The notes beneath the pieces were generated by a model. That model worked only from the letters and a program-made list of their open reading frames with translations, did not search any database and was not told the origin of the DNA. Below are positions 36,347 to 46,667 of a stretch of 64,000 nucleotides of DNA, in pieces. The position numbers and the translations under genes are program-made. The DNA comes from Rutidosis leptorrhynchoides. Lineage: Eukaryota > Streptophyta > Magnoliopsida > Asterales > Asteraceae. Location: assembly GCF_046630445.1 (NCBI RefSeq), contig NC_092341.1:259433501-259497500 (forward strand), in the 5' to 3' direction. Positions within the stretch are counted from its first letter, which is position 1. The number at the start of each line of letters is the position of its first letter.

Positions 36347-37590
36347 TTAGAATTGATATAATTCCTCTTGCATAGCTTCTATCCAACTTTCATCTAATAG
36401 GGCTTCCTTAATATTTTTGGGTTCTATTTGTGAGATAAAAGCATAATTGGCAATTAGGTTAAATGCTTGTGACCTAGTGGTTCTAGTGTTGATGTCTCCT
36501 ATGACTTGGTCTATGGGATGATCTTTTATATGTTTAATATCTATTGAGGATGCTAAGTTATCCTTACTTGGTTTCAAATGAGATCTATCCTCATTTGTGT
36601 CATTGAACTCGACTTGAGTTGGCATTATTTCTATAGCATCTTGTTCAATCACATCATCATCCTCTAAAGGTTTAGTCTTAGGTGGTGGAGGAGTTTCATC
36701 AAATGTGACATCTAGGGATTCTTCTATGACATTTGTATATTTATTTAGAACCCTATATGCCTTACTTTCTAACGAATATCCTAAGAACACTCCTTCGTAA
36801 GCTTTAGGCTCAAACTTTGTAACATATTCCTTTTTGTTTAGGATAAAGCATTTACACCCGAATACTCTAAGATGACTTACGGTTGATTTTCTACCATTTA
36901 AAATTTCATAAGGTGTTTTATCCATTGATGGCCTAATTAAGACTCTATTTTGAATGTAGGTGGAGGTGGCAACGGCTTCGCTCCAAAACTTTTGAGGTAT
37001 TGATTGTTCATTTAACATAGTTCGACACATTTCTTGAAGAGTTCGGTTTTTCGTTTCAACAACCCCATTGGATTGAGGTGTGCGAGGAGCCGAGAAGTTA
37101 TGAGTAATACCATTTAAATCACAAAAGACTCTAAATTGAGCATCATTATCAAATTCTCTACCATGATCCGTCCTTATTGTTACTATAGTACAACCAAGCA
37201 AATTTTGTATCTTAGTAGCAAAAATTATAAATCTTTCACATGCTTCATTTTTATGCTTTAGAAATAGTGTCCATGTATATCTTGAAAAATCATCTACTAT
37301 TACTAAAGTATAAAAATTTCCTCCATAACTTTGAACGGCCGATGGCCCAAATAAGTCCATGTGCAAAAGTTCTAAACATCTTTTAGTAGAAATGAAATTC
37401 TTAGGTTTATGACTTGTATGAACTTGTTACCTCTGCCGATGATTTTTCCTTTCACATTGCCACCAAAGATTACATCACCTCCATTATGCTCCGAATACTT
37501 TGTGAAGAATTCTTTGTTACCCGTCATGTGTGTTGTACATCCGCTATCAATTATCCATTCTTCATTTTGTACAACACCATTGAGACAAAC
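36347..37590 (-). pseudogene. pol: copia A protease start and integrase, internal deletion
   Basis: From 37590: EEWIIDSGCTTHMTGNK gives the retropepsin DSG. At about 37428 a 376-bp segment present in copy B (58351-58726) is missing, removing the rest of protease and the integrase H-H-C-C. The core then follows: HMDLFGP, IRTDHGREFDND, TPQSNGVVETKNRTLQEM (D-D-E present). It ends at a TAA (LYQF*) shared with copy B. The deletion edges share GTT. Confidence 0.88.
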
Positions 37591-39336
37591 CTACATTTGA
37601 TTAATCAATAACTTTGGTACCCATTGTTTGTTGGGTCCGGGATGATTAGCATTAAAGATTTCTACTCTAACCCATTTCTTAACAAATTTAATTTTGTTGT
37701 TTTTTTTAGTTTTGACTCTATTTTTAGAGTTTTGATTAATCATTTTTCTTGAAGAATTTTTTGCAAATGGTTTGATTTCTTTTCCTCTTGTCTTAACTTG
37801 ATTGGTTATGATGGCCTTTGGTTTTGGTGTTTCTACTACTTGAGGTCTAACAAACACTATTGGCTTATGTTTGGATGATTTTTTTTCAAGAGTATTTTCC
37901 TTGTATCATAGCTCTTGTTTGTCACTTGTTGATTTTTGAACACTTAAAATGTTTTCTAACACTTTTCTACTCCCGTCATATTTTGAAAACTTAATTTTAT
38001 TTTCAAGTAGTTTGTTAGTTTTGTTCAAGGCATAGTTTTCATGTTTTAATTCATCACATGTAAGACATTCTTGTGAGTTAGATATTCTTTCTTTAAGTTG
38101 TAAGATTTCTAACCTAAGCAAGTTATTTTCTTCCTTTAGACTTGTGTTTTTGTCACTTACTTTACTACTCAAGGTACACAATTTAGCAAAGTTGTCAATA
38201 CTAAACTCAAAGGAATTTCGAAGTACCTCATTGTCGGTTTGTCCGACTTGTGATCCTTTGTCGTCATCACTTGGTATGTCAATGGCCATGAGACACGTTT
38301 CCTTTCCTTCTTCTTGAGTATCGTTTTCTTCATCATCCCACGCACCTCCAAGAAAGGCCTTTTCATTCTTTCTTTTAGGACATTCACTTATTAAGTGATT
38401 TGGATCACCACACCCAAAATATTTTCGTACAAACTTTTTCTTGGGATTGAATGGCGTCTTTCTTTGTTCCATCGGCGGGCGAACTTGGTTTCCCGGTCTC
38501 TGATAGAATTTCTTAAATGAGCGAACAATAAATGCGAGTTGCTCATCATCATTGAGAATATCATCATCGTCATATTCATCATGAATCTTAGCCTTTAGAG
38601 TGATTGACTTATTCTTTTCTCTCTTGGCCTTTTCTAACTCATCATCTTTATCTAGGATGAAATCATGTACTTTGAGATTTCCAATGAGTTCATCTAGAGT
38701 TAGCTTTTCCACATTCTTTGATTCGTCAATTGCCGTCACCTTTGGTCTCCATCTTGATGGTAGAGCCCTTAAGAACTTACGAACATATTGCTTATCCGTG
38801 TAAGTTGTACCTAGAGCTTTCAAACTTGAACAAATATTGTTAAATCTAGTGTAGGCACTATCTATTTTTTCATAATCTTCAATAGCAAATTATTCATATT
38901 TAGTTATAAGCAATTCTACTTTATTTTCTATGACTTGTGGGTTTTCAAGATGAGTAACCATGATACTATCCCAAATTTCCTTAGCACTACCCATCATAAA
39001 AACCCTCTCATATTCTTTCCTAGGCAATGCATTAAAAATGGTCATTTTAGCCTCATAGTTTTTTCCTACTTCTATCTTATGTTCCTTAGTCCATTCTTCT
39101 TCGGGTATATATATTTTAGTTTTCTTATCATCACTAACCTTAAATGGAACATGATCACCTTTAGCAATAATGTTCCAATAGTCTATATCTTTGGAACGGA
39201 CATACGTTTCAAATCGATGCTTCCAATAGCAAAATCCTTCACTTTCAAGAAGTGGAGGTCTTTGCATGGAACATCCTTCACTATAGTTCAAGTTCTCAAA
39301 TTTTTGTTCCAGGATCTTAAACTCTAAGATTTGCAA
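37591..39336 (-). pseudogene. gag: copia A gag
   Basis: Head EGCSMQRPPLLESEGFCYWK, then the gag UBN2-like region (WDSIMVTHLENPQVIENKVE), stop TAA at about 38888-38890, continued DEYDDDDILNDDEQLAFIVR and a zinc knuckle KYFGCGDPNHLISECPKRK in which the first Cys is Tyr. A coiled-coil-like stretch follows (LKEENNLLRLEILQLKERIS), a stop at about 37904, and a basic end closing at TAG 37591-37593. The last stop is shared with copy B and the frame runs straight on into protease. Confidence 0.88.
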
Positions 39337-39387
39337 AAATTAGTTTTTATTTCGAATTAGTTATTTTTGGCAAAACATTTAGAGCAA

Positions 39388-39402
39388 CCACTCTGATACC
39401 AA
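39388..39402 (-). other. primer-binding site of copia A
   Basis: The minus strand reads TTGGTATCAGAGTGG immediately inside the LTR: initiator Met-tRNA type with a late mismatch. Confidence 0.82.
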
Positions 39403-39403
39403 T

Positions 39404-41070
39404 TATAAGTAACTAGAGGGGGTGAATAGTTACTTAGTCAATTTTCAAAAAAAATTCTTTAGCGTTTTGTTGAACTTGAACTTGATATAATGTGATTTGT
39501 AATGTTTGTTCTCTAATAATGCTAGCAACACAAATATATGTTAAATTGTAAGTAAAAGATAAGGGAAGAGAGAACAAACACAACGATTTATAGTGGTTCG
39601 GGAAGATGTTAACTAATCTTCCTTAATCCACTCCTCAATTCTACGAATTGAGATTTTTCTTCACTATGATACTCCAAACTCGGTGGAGTGTCCGAATACA
39701 ACACTAGTACTTCGATAAGCCGCACCTTGTGAACTCTTACGTCCCTTTGAAGACTTCACAAACACCTATAGCTATTACCACAAGATCCTAATGAACTTAT
39801 CCTAGTGAAAATACAACAATCCTCTAGATCCCTTTAAGAAGATAGTTTACAAGTAAACTTACAACTTTAAGCTTACAAGTACTCTTGCTAGAATCACTCT
39901 AAAAGATTACAAATTAAGTATAAGAATGATATCACTAAGTATGAGAAAAATATGAGTGCAAGAGGTGAGTCTTCAAATGCTTCAAGGCTTGGCTTTTATA
40001 GGAAAGAGAAATCTGCCTGGAAGTCATACGACTCACTGCACGGTCGATCGTGGTTTGACCGTGTACCTCTGACATCTGATTCTTATGGACGTTTTTGTCT
40101 TTTGAAAATTGTCATTTTCCCTTGTTGAATAGCTGCAACTAGAGGCCAATTACTTCTGAAATTATCCTCATTACCCTTTATGTTTTGGACATAAGCTTGG
40201 AAGTTAACATGTCCTCTAAAGAAGAAAGTCTTCAATCTTTGACCATTTATCATTAATTACTAAAAGAGGTAATTGCTGATTTTTGTCTCTTGACACACCA
40301 TTATCTTCCAAAAGCTTCATCAACCTTTCTTAATTACTTATCATTTAGCTTATGGGAGTATCTTACCCTTTAGAACATTGTTACAACTTAAATGAACGAG
40401 TTTGAATCTAGTTTGAAAACAATGATTCTTGTTATATCTTGACTAGACTTGAACTAATTACATTCTTATACAAATAGTGATACATAGAGCTAATGGGAGA
40501 GCAACTCTTTAATTGGGACTTTAATGACCATTATTAGTATGTTTAAATGATACTATGTATTGGGGTAAGGAGATATGACACTTGAGTGTTTTAGCCTAAA
40601 TCAAGCTTAAATTGTCATTAAGATGTCATTAGGTGTGATTAGTGAAAATTAACATCTTTTGGTTCAAAACTCTTTTTAGATCAAAGAGGGCAACTATTAT
40701 AAGCATGTTAAAAAAGGTTTTGTAAATTATAGATGCCGGGAACTAGTCAAACTTTATTTGGTCAAGATTGGTAATAGAGAAAACTGCGGTCGGGTTGCGG
40801 TCGTCCGTGAAGTCAGCCGTAGGTTTACAGTTTTAGAAAAGCTTGAACTCGTTGGTGCAGGACACACACGGTTGGTGTCACGGTTGACCGTGGTGCAGCC
40901 GTGTAGCATTTTTCCCAAGATAATTACTTAAGTATTGGTCTTTTGCTAGAGATAGTTTAGGCTCATGAACTCATGTCGTCCTACATATGATTAATTACTA
41001 GTTTCTTGTGTGTCATCATCAAAACAAAGTGATTAACTTTTAAATATTATGATTTGAGTCTTAACCAACA
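39404..41070 (-). repeat. shared copia LTR (3' LTR of B and 5' LTR of A; 1667 bp)
   Basis: On the minus strand it begins TGTTGGTTAAGACTC at 41070 and ends CTAGTTACTTATA (normally TACA) at 39404. It is preceded by B's PPT (41085-41071) and followed by A's primer site, with no target duplication at either side, so it serves both copies. Aligns with 60705-62358. Confidence 0.9.
39991..40063 (-). promoter_or_regulatory. copia LTR core promoter with tandem palindromes
   Basis: Minus strand: two overlapping motifs of the CACGGTCGATCGTG / CACGGTCAAACCACG type (40063-40039), 11 bp centre to centre, then about 36 bp and the TATA box CCTATAAAAGCC (40002-39991). Further CACGGTTGACCGTGG-like motifs lie upstream at 40866-40905. 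Confidence 0.72.
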
Positions 41071-41085
41071 TTCTCCCCCTTTTTG
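41071..41085 (-). other. polypurine tract of copia B
   Basis: The minus strand reads CAAAAAGGGGGAGAA directly before the LTR start TGTTGG, the standard SIRE-type layout. Confidence 0.9.
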
Positions 41086-41580
41086 ATGATGACAAACACA
41101 TGAGTAAGTGTTAACTATGTAGGTCGACATAAGTGTTAACATCACTTACCATACACTTTCTCCCCCTTTTGTCAAAGCAAAAAGGTTAGTCCCACATGGA
41201 ACTAAGCGCGCCCTAGAGTAATGCTTCCCCTTAAATTGTACACACTTATCAATTGTTCCTGTTAATAAAATGGCTCCCCCTCAAACCAATAGTAAACATA
41301 AAGAGTAATAAACATGATAAGCATAGCAAGTGCATTACAATAATCAGGACATAACAAATTTTAATCCTAGGAGAAGTGTTGTATCTACCTGCCCTTATAA
41401 AATATTCTTAACCAACATTAATTATTTCTAAGGATAAATGCCATTGGTGCTAAAAGCATCGGAGATTGTTGAGCTTTCATTGTCGGAAGAGAGGATGATC
41501 ACCGAATGAGCTACCCAATAGGTTAGCGGAACACTGGACACGGGTTGAGGAATTTGAGAGGAGTTGATGGCACCAACAAA
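41086..41580 (-). other. copia B 3' untranslated segment
   Basis: Between the end of the accessory ORF and the PPT; contains a second CCCCCTTTTGTCAAAG tract (about 41161-41180). No ORF supported. Confidence 0.5.
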
Positions 41581-44500
41581 TCAGAAAAGTTGATAAAGAT
41601 GGTTTGAGTACGGAAGTGGACGAGTTCCTAGTTCTCGAAGATAACCCATTCTTTGAGTAGTGAGATAGGCGAGCTTTATGGGTTCATGAGTGAAAAGTGA
41701 CCACATGACAATGACTTCAGTTCCAGAGATGTGAGTAGCGGTGGGTTCTCGACTATAAACATTGTTCCAAACGACATTAAGAATAAGTTGAAGATCATGG
41801 CGGATTTCGTTATCTTAAATGCGAAGCCGTCGGTTAAAGTTTCGTTGTACTCCCGGAGTAGTGATAAGATCTCAGATGGGTTGCAGCAGAAATGTAGGGT
41901 TGAGTGCTCTTAGATCGGTTGGTGGAGTATGAAATGTCCCGTTCTTATTGATTAAAAACGTTCCATATTAATTGATTTCGTTGCGAGGTTTTGACCTCTA
42001 TATGAGACGTTTTTCAAAGACTGCATTCATTTTAAAACAAACCATAACCTTTATTTCATCAATAAAGGTTTAAAAAGCTTTACGTAGATTATCAAATAAT
42101 GATAATCTAAAATATCCTGTTTACACACGACCATTACATAATGGTTTACAATACAAATATGTTACAACAAAATAAGTTTCTTGAATGCAGTTTTTACACA
42201 ATATCATACAAGCATGGACTCCAAATCTCGTCCTTATTTAAGTATGCGACAGCGGAAGCTCTTAATAATCACCTGAGAATAAACATGCTTAAAACGTCAA
42301 CAAAAATGTTGGTGAGTTATAGGTTTAACCTATATATATCAAATCATAATAATAGACCACAAGATTTCATATTTCAATACACATCCCATACATAGAGATA
42401 AAAATCATTCATATGGTGAACACCTGGTAACCGACATTAACAAGATGCATATATAAGAATATCCCCATCATTCCGGGACACCCTTCGGATATGATATAAA
42501 TTTCGAAGTACTAAAGCATCCGGTACTTTGGATGGGGTTTGTTAAGCCCAATAGATCTATCTTTAGGATTCGCGTCAATTAGGGTGTCTGTTCCCTAATT
42601 CTTAGATTACCAGACTTAATAAAAAGGGGCATATTCGATTTTGATAATTCAACCATAGAATGTAGTTTCACGTACTTGTGTCTATTTTGTAAATCATTTA
42701 TAAAACCTGCATGTATTCTCATCCCAAAAATATTAGATTTTAAAAGTGGGACTATAACTCACTTTCACAGATTTTTACTTCTTCGGGAAGTAAGACTTGG
42801 CCACTGGTTGATTCACGAACCTATAACAATATATACATATATATCAAAGTATGTTCAAAATATATTTACAACAGTTTTAATATATTTTGATGTTTTAAGT
42901 TTATTAAGTCAGCTGTCCTCGTTAGTAACCTACAACTAGTTGTCCACAGTTAGATGTACAGAAATAAATCGATAAATATTATCTTGAATCAATCCACGAC
43001 CCAGTGTATACGTATCTCAGTATTGATCACAACTCAAACTATATATATTTTGGAATCAACCTCAACCCTGTATAGCTAACTCCAACATTCACATATAGAG
43101 TGTCTATGGTTGTTCCGAAATATATATAGATGTGTCGACATGATAGGTCGAAACATTGTATACGTGTCTATGGTATCTCAAGATTACATAATATACAATA
43201 CAAGTTGATTAAGTTATGGTTGGAATAGATTTGTTACCAATTTTCACGTAGCTAAAATGAAAAAAAAATTATCCAATCTTGTTTTACCCATAACTTCTTC
43301 ATTTTAAATCCGTTTTGAGTGAATCAAATTGCTATGGTTTCATATTGAACTCTATTTTATGAATCTAAACAGAAAAAGTATAGGTTTATAGTCGGAAAAA
43401 TAAGTTACAAGTCATTTTTGTAAAGGTAGTCATTTCAGTCGAAAGAACGACGTCTAGATGACCATTTTAGAAAACATACTTCCACTTTGAGTTTAACCAT
43501 AATTTTTGGATATAGTTTCATGTTCATAATAAAAATCATTTTATCAGAATAACAACTTTTAAATCAAAGTTTATCATAGTTTTTAATTAACTAACCCAAA
43601 ACAGCCCGCGGTGTTACTACGACGGCGTAAATCCGGTTTTACGGTGTTTTTCGTGTTTCCAGGTTTTAAATCATTAAGTTAGCATATCATATAGATATAG
43701 AACATGTGTTTAGTTGATTTTAAAAGTCAAGTTAGAAGGATTAACTTTTATTTGCGAACAAGTTTAGAATTAACTAAACTATGTTCTAGTGATTACAAGT
43801 TTAAACCTTCGAATAAGATAGCTTTATATGTATGAATAGAATGATGTTATGAACATCATTACTACCTCAAGTTCCTTGGATAAACCTACTGGAAATGAGA
43901 AAAATAGATCTAGCTTCAAAGGATCCTTGGATGGTTTGAAAGTTCTTGAAGCAGAATCATGACACGAAAACAATTTCAAGTAAGATTTCCACTCGAAATA
44001 AGATTGTTATAGTTATAGAAATTGAATTAAAGTTTGAATATGATTATTACCTTGTATTAGAAAGATAACCTACTGTAAGTAACAAAGGTTTCTTGATCTT
44101 GGATGATTACTTGGAATGGATTTAGAAAACTTGGAAGTAAACTTGCAATCTTGGAAGTATTCTTGATTTTATGAAACTAGAACTTTTGGAATTTATGAAG
44201 AACACTTAGAACTTGAAGATAGAACTTGAGAGAGATAAATTAGATGAAGAAAATTGAAGAATGAAAGTGTTTGTAGGTGTTTTTGGTCGTTGGTGTATGG
44301 ATTAGATATAAAGGATATGTAATTTTGTTTTCATGTAAATAAGTCATGAATGATTACTCATATTTTTGTAATTTTATGAGATATTTCATGCTAGTTGCCA
44401 AATGATGGTTCCCACATGTGTTAGGTGACTCACATGGGCTGCTAAGAGCTGATAATTGGAGTGTATATACCAATTGTACATACATCTAAAAGCTGTGTAT

Positions 44501-45487
44501 TGTACGAGTACGAATACGGGTGCATACGAGTAGAATTGTTGATGAAACTGAACGAGGATGTAATTGTAAGCATTTTTGTTAAGTAGAAGTATTTTGATAA
44601 TTGTATTGAAGTCTTTCAAAAGTGTATAAATACATATTAAAACACTACATGTATATACATTTTAACTGAGTCGTTAAGTCATCGTTAGTCGTTACATGTA
44701 AATGTTGTTTTGAAACCTTTAGGTTAACGATCTTGTTAAATGTTGTTAACCCAATGTTTATAATATCAAAAGAGATTTTAAATTATTATATTATCATGAT
44801 ATTATGATGTACGAATATCTCTTAATATGATATATATACATTAAATGTCGTTACAACGATAATCGTTACATATATGTCTCGTTTCAAAATCATTAAGTTA
44901 GTAGTCTTGTTTTTACATATGTAGTTCATTGTTAATATACTTAATGATATGTTTACTTATCATAATATCATGTTAACTATATATATAACCATATATATGT
45001 CATCATATAGTTTTTACAAGTTTTAACGTTCGTGAATCACCGGTCAACTTGGGTGGTCAATTGTCTATATGAAACCTATTTCAATTAATCAAGTCTTAAC
45101 AAGTTTACTTTCTTAACATGTTGGAAACATTTAATCATGTAAATATCAATCTCAATTAATATATATAAACATGGAAAAGTTCGGGTCACTACAGAGTATA
45201 GAAGGAACGCCCATTTGAAGGAATGGCCATGACGGTTGCGAATTGTTCAAAAGACCAAGTGTAAGGTGTATCGAAAAGTCGAAATGCAACTTGATCGGGA
45301 TTTGAAACATCAAGATTAGCATAAATGGTTTCATCAAGCTCAAGAAACGAGAAGCAATTATTATGGGTGAAAAGTTGAGTTAATTCGGGAAATTCAGTAT
45401 GATGAATAATACGTTCCTCATGAAGTGTTCTAGTCTCCATGTGTTGCCTATTGTTCATGATACGTTGATTTCTCGTGTTGGTCATTT
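41581..45487 (-). pseudogene. copia accessory ORF (ATHILA ORF1-like), split by a solo LTR
   Basis: The coding parts are 45487-45194 and 41929-41581. The first reads MTNTRNQRIMNNRQHMETRT, FPELTQLFTHNNCFSFLELD, QVAFRLFDTPYTWSFEQFAT. After the solo LTR and one copy of GAGTA the same frame continues (ALNPTFLLQP, LQLILNVVWNNVYSREPTAT, VIVMWSLFTHEPIKLAYLTT) with two in-frame stops, ending at TGA 41583-41581. The pattern of a Phe-rich PTY/LxxEF-like block, an FRL...SFEQFA block and an IxxNxVxSRE-type block resembles the ORF in the Athila element at 4725-5485 and the ATHILA ORF-1 family. Its position after pol is where SIRE elements carry an env-like ORF. Function unknown. Confidence 0.6.
41930..45193 (-). 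mobile_element. gypsy solo LTR (3264 bp) in copia B, TSD GAGTA
   Basis: Left edge TGAAATGTCCCG, right edge CGGGTCACTACA; GAGTA at 41925-41929 and 45194-45198. Full-length relative of 24503-27753 in reverse orientation. No coding sequence supported. Confidence 0.93.
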
Positions 45488-45917
45488 CTTAGAAAAACCA
45501 CAAATTTAGCAAACTAATCAAGTTGTTAAGTTTGAAAATCTATATGCTAAACATGTGTAGATTAGTCCTTGTCTAGACTCATTTTGAAAACTATGAATTT
45601 GAAATTAAATTGTACTATTTTTCTTTTGAAAATTTAGACAAGTTTCATCATTTTGCTCTATGTTTGTCAAAAGTAGTTACTAGTCATGAGATTGACAAGT
45701 ATCATAATGATTTGTTCAAACATATGTGTGTGTGCATGAGTGAGTTTAAAAATTCAAAGCATATATGAGTTTTTGTGCAAGAAATCACTATTATGACAAA
45801 AAAAACTTTTTTAAAACAAATTTTACACATATATTTTAAGAAATTCATGCAATCAACAAGTGTTCCTATTAGTTTGGAAAGATCGATAAAATTGAGATTA
45901 AGATTTTGGATGCTTAC
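45488..45917 (-). other. predicted intron upstream of the copia accessory ORF
   Basis: Donor AAG/GTAAGC at 45917 and acceptor TTTTTCTAAG at 45488; the ORF ATG is the third base after the acceptor. 430 bp, T-rich, without a long ORF. Sequence prediction only. Confidence 0.6.
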
Positions 45918-46058
45918 CTTAAAGAGAATTGAAAGAATATGGACCACTTTTTGAAAAGTACTTGAGGGTAGGACAAAAGTAAATCTAAAAATTCAGTGGT
46001 TGGGGTTTAAGGAAGAGATGTGGTTGGTGGAAAAGTTGTTTGGACATTAAAAGAAAAG

Positions 46059-46126
46059 CATAAAGGACAAAGAAATTCGTCAGACATCAGGGGGCTCTCT
46101 ACACGGTCGACCGTGGTTCGACCGTG
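46059..46126 (-). promoter_or_regulatory. internal copy of the copia LTR promoter
   Basis: Minus strand: tandem palindromes (CACGGTCGACCGTG at 46115-46102 and CACGGTCGAACCACG overlapping from 46126), 11 bp apart. About 35 bp downstream is CCTTTATG at the TATA position. The flanking sequence also resembles the LTR (GAGCC, AATTTCTTTGTCC versus AATTTCTCTTTCC). It lies between the pol stop (46145) and the predicted first exon of the accessory ORF (about 46050-45918). Confidence 0.7.
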
Positions 46127-46144
46127 CATGATCAGGATAGAATT

Positions 46145-46662
46145 TTACGGAGTGTGTTCTATCATTCCCAACCCATTCCTAAGCAAGTTAAAGGTTTCCT
46201 TTTTAAGGGGCTTAGTGAATATGTCAGCTATGTTTTCCGCAGATTCTACCTTATCTATTACAATATTACCATTTTGGACGTGGTCACGAAGGAAATGGTG
46301 CCTAATGTCTATGTGTTTAGTCCTAGAGTATAATATTTGATTTTTCGATAGGTCTATAGCACTTTTGTTATCACAACATATGGGAATTTCGGATGAGATG
46401 ATACCGTAATCAAGGAAGGTTTGCTTCATCCATAACACTTGTGCGCATGCTCTTCCCATGGCTACATATTCAGCTTCGGTGGTAGACAATGCAACAGATG
46501 TTTGCTTCTTTGAGAACCATGACGTTAAGCAAAGCCCCACGAACGCGCAAACTCCACTTGTGCTTTTTCTATCAATCATTGATCCACCATGATCGGAATC
46601 CGCAAAGCACATAATATCAATCCCGGTAAACTTTAGATACCATAACCCAAGATGCATTGTTC
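46145..46662 (-). pseudogene. pol: copia B RNase H
   Basis: LGLWYLKFTGIDIMCFADSD, DRKSTSGVCAFVGLCLTSWF, ALSTTEAEYVAMGRACAQVL, CDNKSAIDLSKN, RTKHIDIRHHFLRDHVQNGN, ENIADIFTKPL, ending GLGMIEHTP and a stop at 46145. Open throughout; separated from its RT by LARD2, which sits in the IFRYLK/MHLGL junction. Confidence 0.93.
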
Positions 46663-46667
46663 CCTTT

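Larger units (their letters stand above)
35055..41070 (-). mobile_element. copia copy A (SIRE/Maximus-like), 3' part cut by M
   Basis: Minus strand: LTR 41070-39404 (shared with copy B), primer site, gag, protease, integrase, RT and RNase H as far as 35055, where M is inserted. Lineage is suggested by the gag head (QRPPLLESEGFCYWKHRFET), an LTR start TGTTGG and the AAAAAGGGGGAGAA PPT. Copy A shares several disabling lesions with copy B and has its own 376-bp deletion. Confidence 0.9.
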
